A stretch of DNA of 64,000 bases from Glandiceps talaboti (lineage: Eukaryota; Hemichordata; Enteropneusta; Spengelidae): NCBI RefSeq assembly GCF_964340395.1, contig NC_135549.1, positions 14,308,342 through 14,372,341 of the forward strand. The letters run 5' to 3'. The position numbers were made by a program, and so were the translations under genes. Under the pieces are notes generated by a model that was not told the origin of the DNA, made no database searches, and saw only the letters and a program-made list of their open reading frames with translations. Below, in pieces: positions 25,815-35,299 of the stretch (its first letter is position 1; every line of letters begins with the position of its first letter).

Positions 25815-28800
25815 TGCATGTGCGTGTGCGTGTGCATGTGTGTGTGTGTGCATATATAATGTGTTTTATTTGATAATCTTTCACAGTCTCTATTCGACTG
25901 GTTGATATGGTATTTGATGTGGTGGGTTATACCAAAATGACTGGTTCTGAACTTCTTGGCAAAATATCGAAGCAGTGGTTTGAAAGAAATAGCATTTAGA
26001 AATTGTGAAAGAAATCTGAATTTTAACCATTTTAGATTTGTACAGATATTGTCAATACAGTTAAGTGTGCTACAATCCAATCAGCCAGGTTTTGAACATG
26101 TTACTGTGAGTGTAAGATAAAATTGAAAACATTTTTTTTGTACATTATGACAATAACTGATTATAATCATCATCATTGTGGTTTATCACAAGAAAGATTT
26201 GGTAGATGCACCCCAGTCCTCCAGTCAGCATTTTACAATTGTTATTCTTTAAAGCCATCATGTGATTGTCACATGGCCTGGGTCATGTTCATTGTTGTCA
26301 CATCAAAGTGATACTTTTTAAGTCCTAAGATCACATCTTTCCAAGATTTATTGATTGGTATGGAAACAGGTGTTTACATTGGTCATTTATACCCTGTTCA
26401 GACACACACATTTATGCCGGCACTGTACTGGCATAAAGTTACAACTGAATTCTATCACCCTCCCAAGTTTGCCTTTTTTATGCTTTCCTAAAACTATGTA
26501 CAGTGTGTGACAAGCAAACTAGGTACCTTGACAGCATTCAGTTGTAACTTTATGCTGGAGCAGCACTGGCATAAATTTGTGTGTCTGAACAGGGTATTAT
26601 TATTTTTGTTTTTTACAAGCACATTATTTAATTGGCATGGACTCAGGTGTTCAGAATGCTAAAATGGTAATGTAATATGTTAATTAGATAAGAAAATGAT
26701 AGCAGATATGCAGTAGGTCATTTCATTTGAGGTACCTTGTGAGAGATTCTGAACAGATTTTTCAAATTGTAATCGATGTACAGTAAGCTGTACAAAATGA
26801 CAACATATCCTGCTGAGTGATATGTGAGACTAATTGACCAGATATCTGTCATTTTGCAGTCTCTCCTACGTTATTGGGTACATGTTAGAAAATGTCAACA
26901 TTAGTAAGGTTAATTGATGAAGTAATTACACCAAATCTAGTGAGATTTGCAGTCTTATTTAACTGTCAATGTTACAAGGATAGCGAGACGAGATCCGTCA
27001 CGTTTTTTTTTCCATCTTGTGTATTCTGAAGTAAGCTTTACAAGTCAACAACAAGATAGAGGATTTCTATTTCAGAATCTTAACAGCTTCCTGTCTCTTG
27101 AGTCAAGTGTGTAAGGGTTATTTTTCCCCAATAGTTAATTTCTAAGTCAGCTTCAGTGTCAGTGTTCACATTTTTTGCAGTCTTTCGTAGCCTGGAATCC
27201 ATGTGGATGGAGATTTTCAATTTTGGTTTTCCCCCTCAAACCAAAATTTAAAATCCTCATCTGCATGATTTCCAGGCTAAGTCTTTCGTTGTCTGCTTGT
27301 AAAAATAGATAGCCAATATCTTCAACCAATAAATTGTCATCTGTGCTAAGGCAGTATTTTTTCTCAGAAATTCGTCCTTTCTAGTCAGTAGGGAAAGCTG
27401 AGCCATTAATTTTTCTTAAAGTTTGTCGTTTCAGTCAGCAAAAACTAGGCCAATATTTCTTGTCAAACATTTGTGTTTCCCAATCGATAAAGTAAATTAA
27501 GCCAATGATGCCCGTCAAAAGTTGGTATTTCAAATCTGAGGTAATGAGCTACATGTAGAAGTTGCAGTGTTCCATTTGATATTGATCGTTTGATCAAAAA
27601 TATCCACTGAAAATTTCCTACTGGCCTTTTACCTTAAGAATCCAAATAATGGACGGAAGACTGATAGTTTCCTCAAAAAAAAAATGGGAAAGAAAATAGA
27701 GTACATTTTCCACATATCTCATTTCTACTGATTCAGAAATTGTTTCCGAACTTTAACCAAATTATAGTTTTTCATTTCACTACACCTGTATATCAAATGT
27801 TGACATGGAATCTTATTGGAAATGTCTACAGTTATACTTCAAAAAGTCACAATATTACTTTGGGTGAGTGACAGATTTGATAAATGGAAGTATTTTAATT
27901 TGGAGAGTGCCTACAGGTCATAATTAGACAAGTCTGATGTTGCAGTAAAGCAGCCAAAATTGATGTGTTCGACGGAAATCTTTAACTGTCACAATCTGTG
28001 CTGTTAATTTAAGGCAAGACATTTAAAGCAATCTAAGCTAGTTTTCAGATTCCTAATGCGATGTTTGTGCCTAGAATAAAATACAGTTTCGATTCTCAAT
28101 TTAGTATTCAGTGAAATATTTGCTGTATGGTGAAATTTGGTTCAAGTTGATATCGAGTCCAGGATCTACATACAGTGTTCATTCCTTCAAAACAAGGCAA
28201 GAAAAAAGATTTTACTTTGTATTCCGTGGAGAATTTCACAAGATGATGCATAAAAATTGTGACTTTTTGTTGACAAGATTACAGACTACACTAGGTGAAT
28301 TAGTAAGCATCGGTGAAGTTTGATCACCCTTTTCGTTAATGGCGCACTTCACTCATGACGGATATATGAACTGACAAGTCAATCAGTGAATGCAATAACA
28401 AGTACATGTAAGTCTGTGATTAGACAGTGGCTACTGTTAACTGTGAATCAAAAGACAAAAATACCACTGCATGTACAATCTGACGTATCAGAGAACGAAG
28501 TTCAGACTCGTCATGTTTACTGTGTAACAGACAAGACACTTCACAGCAAAAGCCTAGTAAAATAAAAGCGTTAAAAAAAACTAAGCTATTAATTAAAAAG
28601 TAAGTCCACGACTTTTTGATATTTATCGAAAAAAGGATTAATGTGAATAAAAACTCCATTTTGATATGAGCCCCCTTTGGCATCTCACATCATTTTGAGT
28701 GTTGTTCAATTAACACCCTACCATGAATTATCACGTCGTCTAATAAATTATACCTTCAGTCAATTTATCTTGCTTTAGAGCAAAATACCTTGGCTTAGAA

Positions 28801-31800
28801 CCGAAAATGATTTTGAACTAGACATAATACTGGTCTCTTATTTACGGAAAGACTGATGGATGTGTTATATTGTAATCAACAATGTTGTGAACTAATCCCT
28901 GTGTAACACTTCTATATGTTAATGTACCTCCATTTCCTCTCAATATATCAGAATATTTTTAAAAAAAAATCTTTGAACAAAATCTTGTAATGTTGTTATT
29001 CCTGTAGTGTTTCATTTTCGAGACATGTACATGGAAAAACTGTCAAGACATTTTCCACATTTTGTCAGATTTGAGAACGGCTAGATATTAATTTAGTATC
29101 GGTAAACAAAATTATCTTTCTTTCATGGAAGAGAGAGACCGTTGAAAGGTATTAAATGTCAAGTACATTTGTACTATAATATCTATTTCAGTAGTTAACC
29201 CAGAAAGCTAAGTACAGCTGAGTACATATAAGTTTGTCTGGTGAATGTTAAAAAAAAAGAGCAGGGGTAAATTCCAACTAGGTGGTATGATGACGACTCT
29301 ATGAATTGTAAAGTGATGGTCAATGTTTTAAAGTAAGATGAAGTGATTTAAAGGTAAAATGAGGACTGATTCATTGACATTCTGTGTGTTGTAGATGACT
29401 AGAACTGTCAGGGGTATTACATTATCATAAGTAAGAGATAGCTTTTACATGGCTGGACTGCTAATGTGCTAGATTATCGTCAGATTAGAATACTGTTAGC
29501 TAAAACATACTGAACACCATTCGTCTGACCATCGTGTTGATTTCATGGCAAATTTCATGCCTTTCTTGAAGTTCGGAAAGTGATGGATGTTCACAAAGTG
29601 ATTTAATGGTCGTTGTAACAGGCAAGAGAGGTGTGTTTTAAATTTAGGTTCACACAAGAAAAACTATTTGCATGTAAGCGTCATGCATTTAGGTATATTT
29701 TCAAACATTTCTTGAAAAGTGATTCAATTTCGTGTTTCTCACCCTTCTGTGATGAAAAAACTTCCATTAATCAAAAATGAGATAGTAGAGTAGTGTTTTA
29801 ATGTTTTTCGAAAACTGAAAACAGGTGAAATTTATTCAAACTTTTTCACGTCCTTATTGTTTGTTCAGTCATAATTTTAGAGGATCACGTAATAATGGAA
29901 TCAGTTAGGTTTTACCTGCTTATAAACTTTGACAATAATGTTGGAGAATTTCAAATGTTATACAATGCACAAGCCATTTAGAACAAAAAATATGGAATAT
30001 ATACTGTGGTCTTTCTACATCACAACAACGCGCATCTATGTCACGACAACACACGTCTACGTCATTGCTTTTGCTGTGTTTGAAATATGAGTTGAAACGT
30101 TCAAAATTACCATTACTTTCCCCTGATATTTTTTTGATATTAATGGCACTGGTATAATTATGTCATTCTCCATTCATACGAATAATATCTAATTATATTA
30201 ATAACGTAAACACAACTCCTACTACGTCAGTGTATATACCTGCTTACATGTATTTTACCTGCTTACAAACTTTGACAAAAATGTTCGAGAATTTCTAATA
30301 TTGCAACGTAAAGTTAACGCAAGTCTCACATATATCCTTATTTTTAATACCTATTTTCAAACTCTGACAAGGATTCACGCTAGAGATATCCAAGATGTAG
30401 CAATGTCAAAAACAAGTACCGGTACCTCATCAATGCACACCGCCTAATTGACATTCACGTTGTCAGTTCGAGGTCAATTTCAAGATTATTAGACAAGTCT
30501 TCAAGGAATTGTCTCGTCATGAGTAGATAACAGATATTAGTCATGGCACAAACAGGTCAATCTTTTAGAGTGTAAATGGCATTAATGTATGGAAATAGGA
30601 CAGTAAAAACGAAGTAGATTGTGTGGACATCAGTGTAACCTAAACATGCAATAACTAATATCCATGTTAAATCATAATTCAATATTGCCTCTGAAATACT
30701 ATTATTATTTTTGAAAGTCATAACTTTTCCATATCATAAAGTATTATTGTAACCTAAATCAAATTGTACTAGTCTGTTGTGGAATGTCAAACCAGTAACC
30801 TAGTAGAGTAGTTGAGAATTTTTTTTTCATATTGTTATAATACTAAGATTTTCCCAACAAAATATTTTCATTTTTCCGAAACTTTTTCTTGTATCTCATA
30901 TTTCTTTTTTTTATTGAAATCATTGAAATTAAACTCTTTGATTAATTTATGTCAAAATTTAGTTGAAATTGATAATATCAAAGAGAATTTTCGTAAATAT
31001 AGACTATCGTTTTTTTGTTTGAGGATGTGTATAACAGTCATTTAGAGGAGTCTCACTCACCGATAGTGTGCCAGTGTTAAAAAAATGGCTTTGCTCTTAG
31101 TCTTGCCGTAGTTTATGCACAAATTAGATGAGATAGGATCCTTGAAATGAGTAACTCATTTTGTTTATGCCACTTTTATCTTTCAACATGAAAATGAATT
31201 CGTTTTATCTTATGTTGTTAGTGGCATTGCCCATTCATCTGAAAACTTGTGTTGTTGATTGTAATTACAAGTCACGTTCTGTACAAACTTTACCGCTCTG
31301 CCGTTTGCTTTACACAGTGCAGACAACGGTCAGTTTATTCATGAGTTGAAATCAGAATGGTGATGTAGTTCATCGCTATGGTGATATACTTCATCACTAT
31401 GGTGATTTAGTCCATCATTATTGTAAGTAGAAACAACACAGTTTACTTAACGATCTTATAAATCAGTTCATACATCAAATTAGAAGTTCATTTAAATCAA
31501 GAGAAAGAAGTCAAAACTAACTACACTGATTGAATACCAAAGATCTTACTGACTGTTGTAACTTTTGGACAAGTTGATGACATCTGCTTTAAAGAGAACA
31601 TCACCCTGGGTTTCAAAGGTTGAAATAAGTTCGATACTATTACTAAATAGTGACTACAAGAGTATTGTTGGTGTAGAAAGTTAATGTGGCTACACAGTGT
31701 TTATTGTTGTGACTTCCACATTAGCTTTCATCAATCAGTGATACTACAAATTGAAAGTGCATGAGTGAATTGCTGCATTGTATCTTAGTGTGAATGTTAA

Positions 31801-34530
31801 TGATTATTCCAAAGTGTCTAAATGTCTGATTTGGTTTTGATAAGTGACAGTAAGGTCGATATGTGTTCAGTGTGATACAGTGTCATTTTGACATGTTTGT
31901 GTGCTAAGCAGTGTCTGTACAGTTGGAATTTTGTTTTTGTAAAGTCATACCAAAATGATTGTGGAAGATGTCAAAACATTGAAATCTTTACAAAAACGTT
32001 TGTAATTAATTCTCTACACCAACTTCAGTTCAAACATTTAGTTTCCATGCAAAGTTGTCAGCACAAATGAACTAAAAATGGGTGCAACAACTGAGCTAGC
32101 TGTTCGTGCGAATCTTCATAGGAGCCGCCAAAGCAATATCGTAACACGGCAAACTTGGATATGATAAGCACTGAAAAGTAATACACTTTAGCGATGTCAG
32201 CACACACACTGAGTTTAATTCTACAAGTAATACAAGCTAGCCGGCTAAATTAACTACAAGTGAGCATGGAATGAATATCAATGAAACTGTCACCCACCGT
32301 TACTTTTTGATTTCTAAGTGCCAACATTTGTCTGCCATGTACATGTTGGTGGTTAACATCTTGTTCGATCATGTTTGAAAATGATATTCATCAAAGTCAC
32401 GCATTTTCTACCATGTTTGAAAAATAACTTCATCAATTTTAGTCACACACACGTAGGGTCTAGTGAACTCAATTTGTACTTTTTCTTGGTCTATTTTGTC
32501 AGATGTAAATCAGAGGCCTAACTTTTCAAACGGAATCTTTTGGCTAGGGAATTTTTTAACATCTAGCTATAATATACTATAGTCAACAGCCGCCAGAGTT
32601 GATTAGATCTTTACAAATATGATGTGATAGCGAACAAGGAAATTGTTCCAAATCCAAACTCGTTTAATCAAGAGAGTTTAAAAGCTTACATTGTTTGTGT
32701 AATACTAAACAGAAACTCTTCAACTACTCTAGTTTTATGCTGAAATTTAATCTGGTGAATGTTTTCTAGTGAAAGAACAACAACTTGGACTTTGACATCA
32801 GGCTGATTATAATTTTACAGTCTTAATACATAAATAGTTGTCACTAGACAAATTAGATGAAAGAGATTAAGCAATCAAAATAAAACTTCAGGGCTCGTTA
32901 GTAGAATTTAATTGCTGAGATATGCAGCTTCAATCAAGTTATAGTGTATTTAAGTATTGTAAAGAAGTCTTGACTTTGTAAGTTATTCTCATACATGGTA
33001 TGTAGAGTACTTGAGTTTTATTTGTAATGGAGAATTATAAAGCAAAATTGTACTCAATTTGTGCATGGAGTCTTTCTCATTCAGCAAAGCTTTTAAAGTT
33101 TATCTCCAATCGTAAGTAGAAGTCTTCTCCAGGTGTGTGTGATGTGAATGCTGATGTCATCTCTTATGTAAGCTGTGGAAGTCTAATGTGCTTTCAGTAA
33201 TCACATCTCTGCAGTCATCAGCAGTACTGCATTGTGGGTAAACAGATCAATGGTATGTTGAATCAAAGTAGAGTTTTGAGACTTTAAAAAAAAAGTGAAC
33301 ATTCTGAGAATTTGTGGTATCAAGTGTACTTTTCTTGCCAGCCGTAAATTAGAGTACCTACTTGCTATTAAGAAGGATGAAATAAGGTTGAAAAAATGTC
33401 AAGTACATCTAAGCTCCATAATCCGTACATCATTCTATAAAGTCACTCAGAACTATTGAAAGTGCTTTACTGCTTAAAATGGTGGAATATGTGGTGGATC
33501 TATTTTTCCATCAATTATTTTTTGATCCAGATACTTTTGATTGATAATTTTGATATAGATTGATTCAGAATTATCATACCTTTGATTGTGGTCCAAAATA
33601 AACTGGAGATGTGCCAAAAACTTCCATAGAAATGAAAATTTGTGTTTCAGTCATTCTGATGACATAGTGCTTTGAACTAAATGGGTTGCAAGATCTGTAT
33701 ATCTATCAATAATAAATAAGTAAACTAGATATCAGGGTAGTGTGTTATATTAGAACTTATCTTTCCCCCACTTCATGTAAATGGGTTATCATTTATCTTT
33801 CTACTTGTTTATTACTAGGATGGCATGTATTGGCTGTCACTGTATCCTAGGTTTGAATACACAAGCTGCTCACCTCATTCTGTAGTGGGCAACATTTTAC
33901 AAGTTTAGAACATTTTAAATCAAATTTTGTACCATTTGATATTGACATGTAAAACAATTGATTCATATATAGAAATCGTTGGACTGAAAATGTTCTGTAT
34001 CTTTGAAAACAGTTCATTGAATGTGAGTCTGTCCTGTTGTGTTTGGTTAAATTTGATATGATATTAAAAACAATTACATCTTGTCCCATGCCTTGGATAA
34101 ATAAGCGTGATGAATAATTGTCAATATTGTTTTGTCAATGAAGTAATTTAACAAGATAAAATTACATGGTACATAACACAAGGAACTCGGTTTATGTGAA
34201 CTTTGACCTAACAGTGCTTATCATTCTCACTGGACTGATGTACACTATAAAATTAGATTACTAAATCAGCAATTTCTTTGAACGTGTAAATTTGCATTCA
34301 TGTTCTCTGACAGTTTGCAGTTTTACTGTAATTTTTTTTTTTTTATTCCACCAGACAGTTTGCTTGGGTTTCAATTTACAAGGGTTGTATTGTCGACAGC
34401 CAACAAATCATGACATCATGAATGATGTTTGTTGGTTGGTGTTAGCTTCATCTGTGGAAATCCCAGATCTTCAGTAGTATTAAAGTGACTTGATTGTAAG
34501 ATTTGTGACTTGTTTTTTGATTGCTCGACC

Positions 34531-34566
<36 letters not shown>

Positions 34567-35263
34567 GGTGTGAATATCTGTTTGCCAAAAAGGTACCATG
34601 GAATACGTAATAAAATGATCACAGAATGTCTACTTATCCGATCATTCTCCAACTCAAAACCAAGACTGCACTACACATTATTGTATTATTCCAAAACATA
34701 CAATATTATAATTATCTGATGTTGATACAGAATTCAAATAAAAAGTAGTTAGAAACTCATGTATAGCTGTATAAAAAAAACGACCCAACTAACGCTATAT
34801 TGGAAAACTTCACATCCAATTAAATCTTGGTATGCACAATCGTGTCATTTTGACTACTGTGTGAATTGCTATAACAAATGAAACTCTACTGTGTTGACAC
34901 AGACAGTGTCACTATCACATCGAAGTGATGTTATGAATAAGCAATCATCACACTCATATATGTCTTACTATTAAACTTGCTAGCAAGTCATTACTAAATC
35001 AGCAATTTCTTTGAACGTGTAAATTTGCATTCATGTTCTCTGACAGTTTGCAGTTTTACTGTAATTTTTTTTTTTTTATTCTACCAGACAGTTTGCTTGG
35101 GTTTCAATTTACAAGGGTTGTATTGTCGACAGCCAACAAATCATGACATCATGAATGATGTTTGTTGGTTGGTGTTAGCTTCATCTGTGGAAATCCCAGA
35201 TCTTCAGTAGTATTAAAGTGACTTGATTGTAAGATTTGTGACTTGTTTTTTGATTGCTCGACC

Positions 35264-35299
<36 letters not shown>

